Assembly: GCF_026151205.1 (NCBI RefSeq)
Contig: NC_087076.1
Coordinates: 6,500,902-6,564,901 of the forward strand
Reading direction: 5' to 3'
DNA: 64,000 nucleotides
Source of the DNA: Bolinopsis microptera
Lineage: Eukaryota > Ctenophora > Tentaculata > Lobata > Bolinopsidae
This document shows positions 48,201 to 61,405 of this stretch, in pieces (positions within the stretch are counted from its first letter, which is position 1; the number at the start of each line of letters is the position of its first letter). A program made the position numbers and the translations under genes. The notes beneath the pieces are model-generated. The model saw only the letters and a program-made list of their open reading frames with translations. It was not told where the DNA came from and did no database searches.

Positions 48201-49872
48201 GTGAGAGTCATACGAAACTGCAGGGTTTAAAAGCAACCGTCGGTCAGTGTACCAACTTTTAACTGTTCAGCAGTCGTCCACCACCTGCATAATAATGAGA
48301 CTCAGATAATAATATTACTAATCTTGACTAGAACTTCTAGAAGTTCATGTTCCGAGCTTCGTGAGGAGCTGTGCAAATTTAATGTCAAGACGTAAATTTA
48401 ACAAGTGGTAGGTACTGGTAGCGTGTTATTTGTTGACGTTTATCAGTCTTTTTTAAATCCTCTGGTCGTTGCCGTTTTTGTATTTCTTTCTTATTGATGA
48501 AACCTCTGGTATGACTGGTTTTGTTCGCAAATGAGCATAATAAAGATACTACTTAAACAGGTGTCCTTAGAAAGGCGGATGTAGGGCGCGGTATCACGTA
48601 GACTTTCTATCAAATACGTGTTGAAATAAGAGATAATCTGCTTATCAACAGGACATTGAACAGTTGATCGTTCAAATTGACATGCAATTATTTTTAGTTA
48701 CATCCTTATTAAATAATCATGTTTCGACAATTGTTTAATGTTTTCGGTTGAACTTGCCACTCCGTACTTTCTTGCTTGTAAAATTCAGCCCCATCTCAGT
48801 ATTTAAACGTACATTAGACTAGGTTCATCGTACAGATGTAAGTATTATGGGATAGTTAGCCCCACTGTAATACCCAGTTTCCTGCAATCTAAGTTGGTAC
48901 TGTACTCTATTTAGGTTCTTCTGAGGTAGTTTCTTTTGTATCTCCCAGTCCTTGCTCTATACATGAACTCACTCCACTTCATTGACATTGTTGCTTGTAA
49001 TCACGATATTAGTCCTACGTTTTAGAGCCCCTTTTCAGTGAATGATTACCATTTTGTATATTTAAGGAATCAACTACTTACTCAGTGTCTTGACTTTAAT
49101 TTCTACCCTAACTTTATTGATTTGCTGTGAGGCGCCGCTTTACTTGACTTGTTCGAGAATCGTACAGTATAGACGGGAGAGGACTTGTATTATGTAACAC
49201 TAGCTCACAGCTGCTTCAATGATCTGCTCGTCCCATAACTGAATATCACTATTCTATAATACATGACACTGACAGTAAATTGGGACGTTCTTTACAAGTC
49301 AGATCCCAGTCAGATCCCCTGTCCCTTGTCGGTTGTCCCCGCACCATGACGTTAATCATTAGTGGACGTGTGTCTGTCAGATTGTTACTTTTGTTGACTA
49401 TCTCAATTTATCAATATAATATAGTACTGCACCCACTCAAGCGTTGTAGGCAGCAGATGTCCACCTTTTTTCGAGTTACCAAATATTACAAATGCAATAT
49501 TCGTCTCCTTACGATTTAGCTTCGAATTTCGCTGATTTCGCAAATATTGCTGTCCGATATCAAGTGGTAGATCTAGACTCTAGAGGTAGTAGTTTTAGAT
49601 CACTTTAGAGCTGATAGTTATCATCGATTATAATGTCATTCGTATTGCAGCTGTATTTTCTAGATTACCAGTATTATTTACCAGAAATAGACAACTATTT
49701 ACGATTACGTAAGTAGTAATTCAATGACCTCTATTTTCTATTTGTATATTATTTTGCCTCAACCTGCACGCAAATAATAATTATATCACTAGTATCACCC
49801 CAAATATCTCCGATGGTAGGTATTGAGCATATCCACGATACACTTTATTTCCTAACCTGACTTCCCCCATAG
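45291..49872. other. Stretch without a supported exon
   Basis: Upstream of the zinc-finger gene; it may be its 5' region or intergenic. A ~30-bp repeat carrying TCACGTGACCTTAT or TCACGTGACCTTAC lies at 47140-47215. No RNA gene found. Confidence 0.4.
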
Positions 49873-49892
49873 CTTGTATGATCTGAGCGGCT

Positions 49893-52800
49893 ATGATGCC
49901 GGACGCACTAATCAGTGGAGGGCAGCTGTGTCAGAACAGAGCATTGAGCCCCACCCGTAGCAACAGCTGCAGACACCAGAGTGGAGTGATCAGGAGGGTG
50001 GCTGGCAGTCAGAGTCTCAGAGGATGCCCCACTTTACCTACCACTCGCTGTAGTTGTATCCTCATTTCTGCCAACGCTAGGTGAGTGGTCTTTAAAGAAA
50101 ATCGATTCTTGAAATATTAATTTCATCCAATCAGATCTAAACTATGGATTTTTAGAATATTTCTTGATGTGTTAAATTATAAATAGTATTAACACGACTT
50201 TAAGACCTCACATAATTTTCTCCCGAGCCCAAAAACTTTTATTCTTAAAACTGAAAATATATCAAATTTCCCGATCCTTTATTCAGTTGTGAACCACATG
50301 TCTTCAAATTTGGAGTCGAGAATGTTCTAATTAATGTGCAATTGGTACTGATTAGCCGCAATAATCCACACGTGGTCAATTCTAGACTCGTCTTTAGTGA
50401 TATAGATAATGAACAACGAAAATAATATTAGTGAAGACTTATAATTTATATGCGTGTCTATTCTGGTCAAAATTAACACCAAGCTCTGAGCTATTCTAAG
50501 CGTCGCTGGATTTTATATTTTCAAATTTTATTTTCTCACAAGCAGCTACCTACCAAACATTCCTCATGCTCTTTCACTGTGGACCACCACCCATTTTAGC
50601 AACTCTTGATTAACAGTTCTTTGTTGACTTCTGCCTCCCTTCTGCAACGTAAAAGTCGTAAATATCTTGCGAGCGTACAAGCCAGCACTAAGAATCCTCA
50701 ACAATTGCACAGTTCCGCCCTTATCCTCCCTTTATTCCTATACTTATCACTGAAGAACACGCCAAACAATAACGGACTTCCCTGCTAACATGTTAAAGGC
50801 TCTTTCCCCGTCCGCCCTTGCATACTGCTGGCTCCGCCAACATATTCGTAAAAATCATTCATGTCAACATCAATCTAGGACTGAACGCAAATATTTTTGA
50901 ATGGTGTGGTCTGATTGGATAGTGTCGTTTATGTGCTTTGCTCTGATTGGTTGATGTGACAAATACTGTGAAATGCTGTGGTTTGATTGCAGGTTGTTGT
51001 GAGCAAGTGCGGCTAACTTATTGTATCACTACTACTTGCTCGTACTTATACTTTATTCCGAGTTTAACGATAGATGAATAGTTTATTCACAGCCGACTTG
51101 TTTCAATGGAAATTAAAACCCTGTTAGAAATTTAAAGCAGAAATTTAAAGTAGAAATTTCGCTGAGATTGGCTGTTTTGTTCTCTCTGGATTCAGTTTGA
51201 AAAACTGCTTCAATGTGCTTCATGTAAGTCAACGAATTAGTTTTGACATATTTCACGGTTCTGATTGTTGCTTGATTACACACTTTCACACGATTTAAAC
51301 AGTGACCAATCTCGATGATCACAAGTTATCACTCAGTATAGCCACCGTTCCAGTCTCTCTCTCTCTGGCTCAGTGGCTTAGTTGGTTAATCTGCTTGTCT
51401 ACTGGCCCTGACGTTGCGAGTTCGAATCCCAGTTGGGCCAAGATTTCAAAATTGATGGGCAGCCGTCACTCACCAAACCATGGTGTGAATGGTAGTGGCT
51501 CTCATTAGAGCTGCGAAAATAACACGAGTGCATATGCCTGGGCCAGCGTCCCGACTATGCTGCAGGGAAATCTGTACCGAAAGGACCGTGGCCGCACCGC
51601 AAAAGAAAAGGAGATCGGCCCCTCGATCCTAGCTTGCTAGGTTCGCCATTGTTGTGTTGTTGTGTTGTCCAGTCTTTAAGTGGTACAAGCTCGTTAATTC
51701 TAACTTGTCATCTGGTATTATCTTGTCTGGGTTCCACCCTAACCAACCACTCACCACTTACCACCATCCTCAATCAACCTCATCTCTACAAAAACTCAAA
51801 TTTAGCAGCACCTAGATTAGGAAGATCTCTCTCTCTCTCTCTCTCTCTCCCTCTCTCTAATGTCTCTTTTCTCACTGGGAGCAGGGAGGTGATGATGGAA
51901 CAGTGTTGTCAGGTGCCTCTCTCTAGCAGTATATATTTTAACACCTTGAATCAGTGATGAGTAATGTGAACTGGCCCGGAAACGCGGACCCTCCAGGTGA
52001 GGTATCATCGGTGCTGCATGGTGCAGATATTTGTACCTGATGAGTGTTGTAATTGTTGGCCCTTTGACAGTTGCGGGAACACATTATTGATGATCGTATC
52101 TTTCAAGGATACGTTTTGCTAATGAAATCGTAGGAAAACCTGTTGGTAAGGCGTGATAAACCACGTGTTGTGATCACGTGACGGCCCACTTAATAGTTTC
52201 TAGTGATGTCAGTATTGATAATTACTGAGAGGTTGGAAAACGTTGTGCATTGTGCAATCAGGTTTGAGGATTTGAGTTGCCTCACATCTGACATTTAACC
52301 CTTTACATAACGTTCAGTTGACAGTTATCACGGTTTCTATTTCCATTGCTCTCACAGCTGCGACTTTAAGTCTTTCGTAACAAGCTTTGCTAACCGTTTT
52401 ATTTTGAAGCATCCACTTGCGTGCAATGTTTATGTGGGAAAGGTGAGTCCGGGGAGGTCTATTTATAAAGGATTTTATACTTGTATTTGCCATATTCTTA
52501 TCTACTTCCTGGAGTGGTAATTATTGCACCATTACCCTGAGTATTATCTAATTAAGATAACAAGTTTTATCACCGTGCAATGAGGTGCCCCATACTCAGA
52601 GAACCTTATCTTTCACCATCCGTGCCTTTAAGTCTACCCAGTTCCCGACTTTGTTCCTACTTCGATTGTTTCGCCCGTGTTGAATATCACAAATTAGAAT
52701 CTCCTTCTTTTTTTTTGAGTTTGTTGACCTTGTTCGGTTTGCAGTTGCATGGAGTTCGAGATGAATTTTAATTAGTTGAAATGTTTGCACTCGCCAGTCA

Positions 52801-55800
52801 CGAGGTTTGCTTTGATCTTTTAAGGATAGTTATAATGCAAGAACTTTATTCTTTACCTACGACCCTCAGTTTTTTTAAGTAGCATAAAATGTGGGGTTTG
52901 GACAGTTGTTACGGAAAACATTTTGTGCTTTGGTGGAGGTTTTCAGCATCTCTTTCTTAGAGGTTCTCCTGTCGTGAATCATCTTGGTTTGTTTCAAATT
53001 GATCTCCGAGCCAGACTGAGTCTGGTCCAAGTTTCGATTCCCAAGAAAATAACTAAACTTTACAGAAAAGATGACATAATGGTGGTCATTATATGGTTGC
53101 ACGCTTGTTAATTGGGGGGTTGGTGTTCCTTCTCACGGACGCAGCATCTATACGTACCGGACGCGGCATCTATACGTACCGGACGCGGCATCTATACGTA
53201 CCAATCTCTTAAATACTAATCGTACCTGTGATCCGACTTTTGTAATTGCCAAGACTTTTGTAAATTTTCAAGTGTCATGTCTGCTTTTGGCGTGTTGCCC
53301 TGGCACTATGACGGATGTAACTCCTCTCTATTCATTGTCATACCTCGTTACATGAACGTTGTGACAACAAAGCTCATAAGCTTGCTCGGCGACTATCCCA
53401 TCCTGCACCGACATCATGCTTCAGTATTTTAAAGTTCAAATTTGCATATATCCGAGAACATATTCATTATTCAACGTCTGGTGCTTGACTCGTGCAGAGA
53501 TGCTGAAAACTTAGTGACTTGTAGAGCTGCTGATTCAAGCTTGGCAACTTATAAGTTACAGTCGCCCTATGAGCTCCAAGCGGTTAACTTATAATTCATT
53601 GTCGCCCCACATCCAAAGCTTCTTCTACCACTTTTACCTCGTGTAGGTTTCTACTTCGAAACCTTACTTTAAAACCCAAACCACACCTTGCACATCGCGC
53701 GAAAATTGACAACTAAACCCGACTGAAATCGCACAAAGTCGCATTACCAAGTAATTGTTAGGTGACATCAAAAACATCTCACCTTCACGTGTCATCTACT
53801 GTTCCAATATTCTTCAGACAAACAACCGGAACACGACCGGGACGATTTCAGTAGTTGGGTCCCTGACTTTTACTTGTTTCAGTACGAAGAGATCGCCTGG
53901 TTCTCGGAAGATGAGAAAGAGTATCCTGCAGTTTGCCAAGAAGTTGTGGAGCTCGGAGGACAGTGGGACTAGGAGGGCGCTGTGTACTAATTGTAAGACA
54001 GACCCAGTCACCCTGAGTTCCCTCTGTAAGAAATGTTGTAGAAGATCCACTGTCTGCGCTGCTTGCTATTCTAGGTTTGAGCATTTTGTTTTAAATCACG
54101 TATATTTGATTTTTGATGTTTTCTTGGTCTATTAAGATTGTTGGTTTTTTTTGGCAGATAGTCTGCTTAAAACTAATGCTCTTTGGTTGTCAAATAATTT
54201 CGAATGTTGTGTAGTCTGTCTCAAATAGAGGTCTAACGTTACTCCTGTTACAGGATTCTGTCCCTGCACCACACCAGACTGGATAGATACGGCAGCTTAG
54301 AGGACAGGACCTACAAGTGTCCGGACTGTAACTTGTCCCCTGTCAATACGTCTCCTCACACCAACATTTTAGAAGACAACAGTGTCTCCTACATTACTCC
54401 ACAAAAAGTAAACAACCTCTCCGCCAAGAAGGCAGACACTGATCCATTGTCGAGGTTCGTTAACAAGCGAACCCTCCCTAGCCTCACCTCGCCTCCCCCT
54501 CCCGCTAGGATGCCTCTCAGTTTCTCAACTTCAGCTCCTGTCACTCCTGTCAAACCAATCTCCCCTGTCAAACCCTTATCCCTGGAGAAACCCTCGTCAC
54601 CAGGGAAACCCTTGACTCTGGCGAGACCTACATCACTCGTCAAAACTATCACTCCGGTGAAACCTCCCAGACCGGTGAACCATGTCAAACCGGTGACTTT
54701 AACAAAACAGAAATCATTCTCCAGCTCCGACTCTGAATATCAGTCCTGTTCCGAGAATGTAGATCCGGAAAGTCCCTTTACTCCGACCACTCCTACACCA
54801 GCTCTGGGAGACAGGACTAGTTATGTGTTTCCTGGTAAAGACAATCTTCCGGACAAAAACAAATACTCTTATCAAGATAACAATAGATACAATTATAATA
54901 TGGAGGACAAAATAATGCCTGTAGTCCCTGAAACGATCAAATCGCCCAAAGTGCTGGAGAACATAAACAACAACAAATGCGTCATAGTGCTCAATAAAGA
55001 TCACGAAATGCCACGAACGGTGGCCGTAGCAACCAAACCCACCCCTCCTGTGTCCATGGTAACAAGATCGCGGGTGTCGAACCCTAACCGCCCCGTCATG
55101 ATAAGGTCACGTGCTATTGAGGAGTCTGACGAGTTCCAGAACGTCATGGTGAGTACAAGTTTAGTTTTTTTCTGTTATTGTTCGTTCGTCTTGTATTGTA
55201 GTGTAGTATTTTCTACAAGTTGTGTATAGTGACGTATGTTGTGTTTGTATAGTGACGTATGTTCTGTTTGTGTAGTGACGTATGTTGTGTTTACTGTTTT
55301 GATGTATTATCCGACCTCTAACTGGTTTGGTTCTAGGTTTGTTCATAGTTACATTAGTGTAAAGGAGTGGCACAGTTGGTCGGTGCTTGACACAGGGTTT
55401 TAATCTGATGTTGGGTCACTTGGGCACAATAGGGCAAAGGACTCCCGCCAATTCTGTGCCCATGACGTCACTAGGGACTACAGCAGAGTGTGTTGCCGCC
55501 CGCCAGATGTTCTATGTTGTCAGTGTTAATGATCATTACATCTGTTATTTGAAACTATTTGGGTGCTTACAAAGTGCATATCAGTGCAATTTTCACTTTT
55601 GTTAGCCATAACATACGAATCTTCGGGAAGATTCGAGGAGTTGCCTTTACAATTTCTTGCAACTCGGATTTTCACCCGGCCCGGTGCTCCACACAGCTAA
55701 CATTTAGTGCTATTATTCCATATTTGAATCGATCTCAACACAGAGGATGGCTGAAATATAGCCGTTAGTGTATAGTGAGACACTTTCCTCCATTCAGCCT

Positions 55801-58172
55801 TTTGGAACTGTTATTAACTCTCATATTGCGATGTTGTTCACTCCAGCAAGCTATACATTACGTCTCCCCAGCATTAACCCCGTCTCCAGCAAGCTATACA
55901 TTACGTCTCCAATATTATAATATGAGCTGCTCTGTTGCACGCTGGTCCGACCCCAGGGGCGTTGCCAGCCAGTTGGTTAAAGGACCATCCTGTTGTAAGT
56001 TTATCTGTGGTAAATATACTTCAGTATTTCTAGACCCCGTTCTTTTTTCTGAACTACTCAACCTTCAGTTTTGTCTCGGTTACCTCTCTGGTGGATATTT
56101 GAATTCTTGTTGCGTAATACTTATACCTTGTGTGAGTTTTATTTATTGGGCCATCTTTTGCTTTAGTTTTCAGTTCCTTAAATCACTGATCCAAGTCCGA
56201 TGATTTCTATTTCAAAATTCCGTGTTTTGTACCTGGTTTTTGGTTAGTCGTTCTCAAATTTAGTTGCTGGATCTTTGCCAAATAAGTCTTGTTATCGATA
56301 GGTTATTATGTTTGTTTATCACAGTTACCGCTCTTTTAGCATAATATTTACATGTTACTTGCTTGACTTACAGTTACATCCACTAACAATCATAACTTAT
56401 ACAGCTAAGCTCATTCGTGATCCATTTATCTTGCTGTTCTGCCGTGTAATACCTCTTATTCTTAATTAATTTACCTAATTCATTAATTTGCGATAAGAAA
56501 TTTGGATACAAGATAAAGTCAATGCTGTCGCAGTAACTTAATCTCATTTCCAGTCATGTATGCTTGTACTCAGTTATATTTTAAATATCGCTTTGTCAAT
56601 AATCTAGTTTCCAATGTCTAACACGAATATTTGCTGCGTGAAATTAACGTTCCAACATTTCCAACTTCAAGAGAACACCCAATGTAAAACTAAAAGTCAT
56701 TGCAAGATCAATGATAAACCCAGAATTAGATCCGGCTCTACTTCCTCTAACTGAGTATGTCCCCTAGTGTAACTCAACACCTTTCTTTCTTGCTCATGGG
56801 ACTCAGCCAGCCCTGTAAAACTTGTGTTTCTCTAGGATGTCAGGGCGGCAGTGGTTCTCTGTCAGTCGCAGCTGGACTTTATTCTTTTGTTGTGGGTTTT
56901 TAGTAGGGCTCTAAATAGACGTCAGAGAGTAAAATGTGTGATTAGTTTGAAGCTTCTGGTTGGAGTATTATAGACTGGACAAATACACTCTTTTACGGTT
57001 CACATGACGATCATGTCTTATAAAGCTGAAGCTGAGGTTTTGTTACCATCATACAGCATGACTATCATGTCATAATAACTGACTATTATTAATATGCACG
57101 ACCTATATAAACACCTACATGGAACTACTATTTTGAAACCTGCTGTAAGGTTGGTGTAGGTTGACACGACTATCAAATTCTTTGTCTCCTTTATCAAATT
57201 CTTTGTCTCTTTGCATTTAAAACTGTGAATTATCGTGTACACCTGTGACAAAAATAGTAGAATACTTTTCTATTTAGGATACTCGACACTATTTGAAACT
57301 TTTCATGCGTCACACTAAACTAAGATATACTTTGTTGAACTTCTGCAGCTTTTCCTTTCTTTTCAGAGTGTTCGTGATTCCAGATCCCTGAACTGCGTAA
57401 TAAGTTGTCAGGAAGGTAAACACATTGGCTCTCAATCGTGCTATGAAATAGGGTTTCGCACTGTAAACCTATTGAATCCCTTTTACCCCTCAAAAGTTTC
57501 GAGAGGTCGACAGTCTTTCTGTCACTAAATGTCACCTTCTTCCACACATCTTCACCTCCAACAAAACTCGTAGAGAAACTTACTATAACTCCTGCCAGTT
57601 TAACTTGACATCCAGTGCTTCGCGAGTTTGCGATAGAAACGTTTTCTTGTGATGTCTATGGTTAAACCAGTTGTTGTTTAAATATTGGCCCGTGTGGCAC
57701 CCACGTGTTGCTACAGCAACCCCACGTGCTGCTACAGCGACACTGATAAGCTTATGGTTTCAACTTTCATCCCCACCTCAACTCTTCCACGGCTTGATTG
57801 GTTGGAGTTTGTGGTGTTTAAACCAGAAACCATTCAACAAGTGCCAAACGTGATTGAGTGGTTGTCTTGCCGCCTGCGCTGTCATTATCTTTCGCTCGCT
57901 TCGTCATCACTTTGCCCTGTTGACGCTCGTTGCTCATTTAATAGACACTTTCTTCTTGCTGGTCAGTTTTGCCAGATTTGTTGATTGTCGTGTCATTTGA
58001 AGCAGGAGATAAGATTTGTGAGGTGTGATTTGAAGTGTGATCAAGAGAACAGACAGCTTTGTGAGGTGTGATAAACAGTTGAGATATGAGAGATATGCTG
58101 GTTGCTGGAATGGAGCTGATCGGTCCTGGGACTCTGGTAGACCCTCTTTCCCACATCGACCCTCTGTCACAG
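49893..58172 (+). CDS. FYVE/RIM-like zinc-finger protein, multi-exon, probably incomplete at 3' end
   Basis: Exons: 49873-50080 (ATG at 49893, phase 2 out, donor GCTAG|GTGAGT), 53883-54074, 54254-55148 and a weaker 58079-58172. Phases join without a stop (2,2,0). Exon 2 gives a basic amphipathic start (KMRKSILQFAKKLW), then CTNC, CKKC and CAAC; exon 3 begins ILSLHHTRLDRYG and supplies CPDC, completing four CxxC pairs. That spacing fits a cross-brace FYVE-type finger such as the one in the Rab-binding N terminus of RIM/rabphilin proteins. Exon 3 continues with a Pro/Lys-rich low-complexity linker (repeated PVKP) and Ser-rich SFSSSDSEYQSCSE, typical of scaffold linkers. PDZ or C2 domains are not in the window. 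Rab-effector or vesicle-scaffold function is inference. Exon 4 has a poor pyrimidine tract and is tentative. Confidence 0.58.
50081..51349. other. Intron 1 of the zinc-finger gene, left part
   Basis: AT-rich; ORFs here lack splice or domain support. An additional exon between 50080 and 53883 cannot be excluded, although the flanking phases already match. Confidence 0.4.
51357..51668 (+). mobile_element. tRNA-derived SINE with target-site duplication
   Basis: The head at 51367-51440 has an A box (TGGCTTAGTTGG), a B box (GAGTTCGAATCCC) and a plausible acceptor stem (GGCTCAG / TTGGGCC). A ~200-bp unrelated body follows, then a tail of TGTTG repeats. CCAGTCT flanks both sides (51350-51356, 51669-51675). 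This is a pol III-transcribed non-autonomous retroposon within an intron; the (CT)n just before the head lies inside the duplicated border. Confidence 0.85.
51676..53882. other. Intron 1 of the zinc-finger gene, right part
   Basis: (TC)n at about 51826-51857 and a three-copy 22-bp repeat at 53137-53202. No exon supported. Confidence 0.4.
53137..53202. repeat. 22-bp tandem repeat, 3 copies
   Basis: GGACGCGGCATCTATACGTA plus CC, three times; the first copy has GCAGC. Confidence 0.95.
55149..58078. other. Intron between zinc-finger exon 3 and tentative exon 4
   Basis: Contains a possible second SINE at about 55362-55510 and short duplications (TATCAAATTCTTTGTCTC twice near 57180; CCAGCAAGCTATACATTACG twice near 55845-55905). 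No coding exon recognised. Confidence 0.4.
55362..55510 (+). mobile_element. Possible degraded tRNA-derived SINE
   Basis: An A-box-like TGGCACAGTTGG is followed about 30 bp later by a degraded B-box-like GGTTTTAATCT, then a GC-richer body. No target duplication was identified. Confidence 0.35.
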
Positions 58173-60341
58173 GTATGTCCCCACACGTGCAGACTGCAGA
58201 TCACCGGGTCTGAAGTGGAGACAACTTGTTTAGAGCCTGATCTTCCTTATCTTCTATCAGCTCGATTAGTGATCAGATAGGTCACAGTTTGATAAGAATT
58301 CCCAACTATGATTACTTCCTGCACTGCAAGGACTACGATTTCTATTAGCTGAACATCTACCGATATAAGAAATAAGAATTAACGCTATACTGTAAGTGTA
58401 AACACTACTTTTCACGAAACACTTTGCCTTAGAAGTGAGAACTGTATCATTCGCTTGTTATCACCAGATTAACCGTAACAAATACTGTAGACTCGGCCTC
58501 TTAATACGCATTCTTTTCAATATTTTATTTTACCCACGACTTATATATTAAGATATCCAGTACATTTAACTTAGTGCCCATTGTATATGATAACTGTTTC
58601 AATTCGCCGAGTATAACACCATGCCATAATAGATGATAACCGTCCTCAGACTTACCAGACAAAGATCAGCATTATTGTCTCAGGAAGGGCTATTGTATCC
58701 GTTTACTAAAGACTAAAGCACAATTAAAATTCCATGGTAGAGTTTATTGGCATTGTGCGGACCGCAAGCTGTAACCACTGCTATTCTCACCTGTTCAGGC
58801 TGCGACTTCGCTCCTCCGTTCTCGTTTTTTTGGTTGGATTTTATTGACACTTGGTATTTTCATTTTTGTGTCGTCTCACTTTATTGAGACGCTAAATTGC
58901 CCTGAAAATTTGACACATTTTACTGATGTAAAAGTAGGCTAGGATCAACTATATGTTAACTTGTGAGTTTTCTTCAGGTTGTAGTTTTAAGCTATTGATA
59001 GGGATATGTATCGTACACATTCCAAAACAGCGACGGCGCGATAAAATTGTTCGGCCGCCGCGTATTGTAAGGTCCAGGTCCTCTGATCAGAATAAACTTG
59101 AGGAATTGAGCGGCAGCAGTCTTACACACATATATGCATGTGCCCAAAATGTACTCCACGCCAATAAACTGATAAATTCCTGAAATACCAACAGTTGTTA
59201 ACTTTAAGATAAAGAACAATAGACTTCCATACATCGTGCCCACTTTAAGATCGATCTCCTCAGCGCCAGTTATCATTTCTTGATGATGTTTTCGGTGTTG
59301 TACATTTTTTATTGCCGTGGTGGCGTGCGATATAGTCAATTCTGGCCTTGCACTTTCGCTTCCTTGCGAGATTTGTATTACTTAAAGTTGTACTCAAATC
59401 ATAACTTTTTGCTGAGTAAGCGTACGTATTATAATAGGAAAGTAAAGAAGTTTTGAACTTGACTGATGACGACACAACATGACAGATCCCTCTGATTGGG
59501 TGGTTACCCAAAATCTTCCCATTTAAGATGTACTACAAATCTTATACTATTATACTTGAGCGATGCACTTGTAGTGCACGGGTCCCGCGTCAAGCTCTAT
59601 AGTATCACAACTTGAGTGGCCTCCTCTTCTCAATTTAGAATAACACCGTAACACCACTGCCGGGTGGCGTCATCTCGCCCCGCGTTTATTTTCAGCCACA
59701 TAATTATACCACGTCACGTGGCTTGATAAAGGGTGATTATTGGTCTGGTTAGCGCGGCATTACAGCCCATTATTATAGTTCAGGGAATTTATTACCTGTA
59801 TATCGCCGCATGTACATGAGTCCAGTTCACTCGCCGTTTACGTTTTACATGGTTTCTCTCTTCTCTTTTTCCCGCCTTCCTGACTTTTAGCATCGACTGT
59901 AACAGCAAGTTCACTTAACTTTTCAGTCGCTGTCTTTCTTAATAGGATTTTAAAAGCTTGTTAATAATATGATTTTAACTTCTAGTTTTTCTCTTTGTTA
60001 CTAATTATTTGCTCCAATGAGTTTCAGTTTCGTCATAGCATGTCAATGCTCATTGCTCACTGCTCGGAAGACCTACTGTTTTCTTGCTGTCAGTTTCGAT
60101 TTCTGGGAATTCCAATTTCTATTTGTAATTATCAAATCTCTATCTGAGCTACGTCAATAAATTCACCCGTCGTTTCATGGCTTGTTCCGATAAAAAAGGA
60201 ACATGTGTCATTATCATGAAACCAGTTTCCCGTAGGTTGTCTCCAACTTCAAAGAGCAAATTATACGTTTCTCTACCAGATGTAATTTAGATCTGGCAAT
60301 ATTTGACAGCTAGTTTCTACGACCCAGACACCTTGCACTCG
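58173..60341. other. Stretch without a supported exon
   Basis: Downstream of tentative exon 4. A basic ORF at about 59030-59180 (RRRDKIVRPPRIVRS) has a poor acceptor and no donor at its end, so it is not called. Confidence 0.35.
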
Positions 60342-60391
60342 GATCGGAAGGGTATTATAACCTCATGATCGGTTATAATACCCTTCCGATC
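60342..60391. other. Perfect 21-bp inverted repeat with 8-nt loop
   Basis: GATCGGAAGGGTATTATAAC plus C, loop TCATGATC, then the exact complement. RNA from either strand would form a 21-bp perfect hairpin. It may be a tiny foldback element, a small-RNA precursor or a protein-binding palindrome; nothing here decides between them. Confidence 0.9.
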
Positions 60392-60812
60392 ATCCAAGTT
60401 TCAGCTGCCTCAATGATAAAGTTATACGAGGGTTACGGCATTCAATAAAAGTTATTAGCTGAGGGTTGTATAAGTGACTGCAGATATCAGGATCGTCACT
60501 TTACTGGCTGTCTGTTCTCCATTAGCTCGTGTTTCTAGTTGGTAACTAATAGTTTGAGATTAGGTATTAAACGTATACGACTTACAAGTGTGTTTCTAAT
60601 GTATTGGATCAATCCGATCCTTATTCCTTAGTGAATCCGCTTCCTTCAAAATATAACCTTATATTTTGCAAGTTCAAACTTCAAAGAGTACCGATTGTCG
60701 GAATACACGCATCTTTCCTACTCAGAATTCATTCCTTATAGAGTAATAGGATAAGTTGAGGACTATATTTCATCTATACAACCAGAAAGAATACTGTTTT
60801 GTATACCATATC

Positions 60813-60955
60813 GGTTCAATTGTTGAACTATTGTACTGTTCAACTGCTGAACCCTTATACCGTTCAATTGTTGAACCCTTATACCGTTCAACTGTTGAAC
60901 TCTTGTACTGTTAAATTGTTGAACCCTTGTACTGTTCAACTGCTGAATTGTTGGA
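60813..60955. repeat. ~27-bp imperfect tandem repeat with palindromic core
   Basis: Five to six units such as CCCTTATACCGTTCAATTGT plus TGAA. Each carries the dyad GTTCAA-(3 nt)-TTGAAC or a close variant. Confidence 0.85.
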
Positions 60956-61405
60956 TGGTTCACGACAGTGTCCATTGTTAACACACTCTTCTTGCAATAG
61001 TAATTATTCCCTTAGTCCCATACATGCTATAATCGATTATTATTCGGACAAAATAGTAATTTCTGGACTCTGGTTGACTTCACACTGTTACCAGCTATTT
61101 TCTTACTGGTCGTTTGAAGAGATGTAGATTGTAGTGTGCTGGTATTGGTGGAAGTATTGCCTTATCGTTCATGTTTTCATTTCTGGAGAGCATATTCTTA
61201 TATTTGCTTGTTGATCAAACAATTCCTAACTTCACTACCAAGTATACCAGTACAGTATCTATTGTTATACTCTGAAACTGTATAGTTTTACTGTACACGA
61301 CTAGTTACCTGCATTTACCAACTACAGGTAGCCGGCACCAGTAACATTACGTAAACTGCAACATTGTTTATTGTCTGTACAGGAAACGTATCACACCACT
61401 CATCA

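Noticed and set aside
59030-59180. Arg-rich exon (RRRDKIVRPPRIVRS...)
   Set aside because: The acceptor lacks a pyrimidine tract, there is no donor at the open-frame end, and there is no family similarity.
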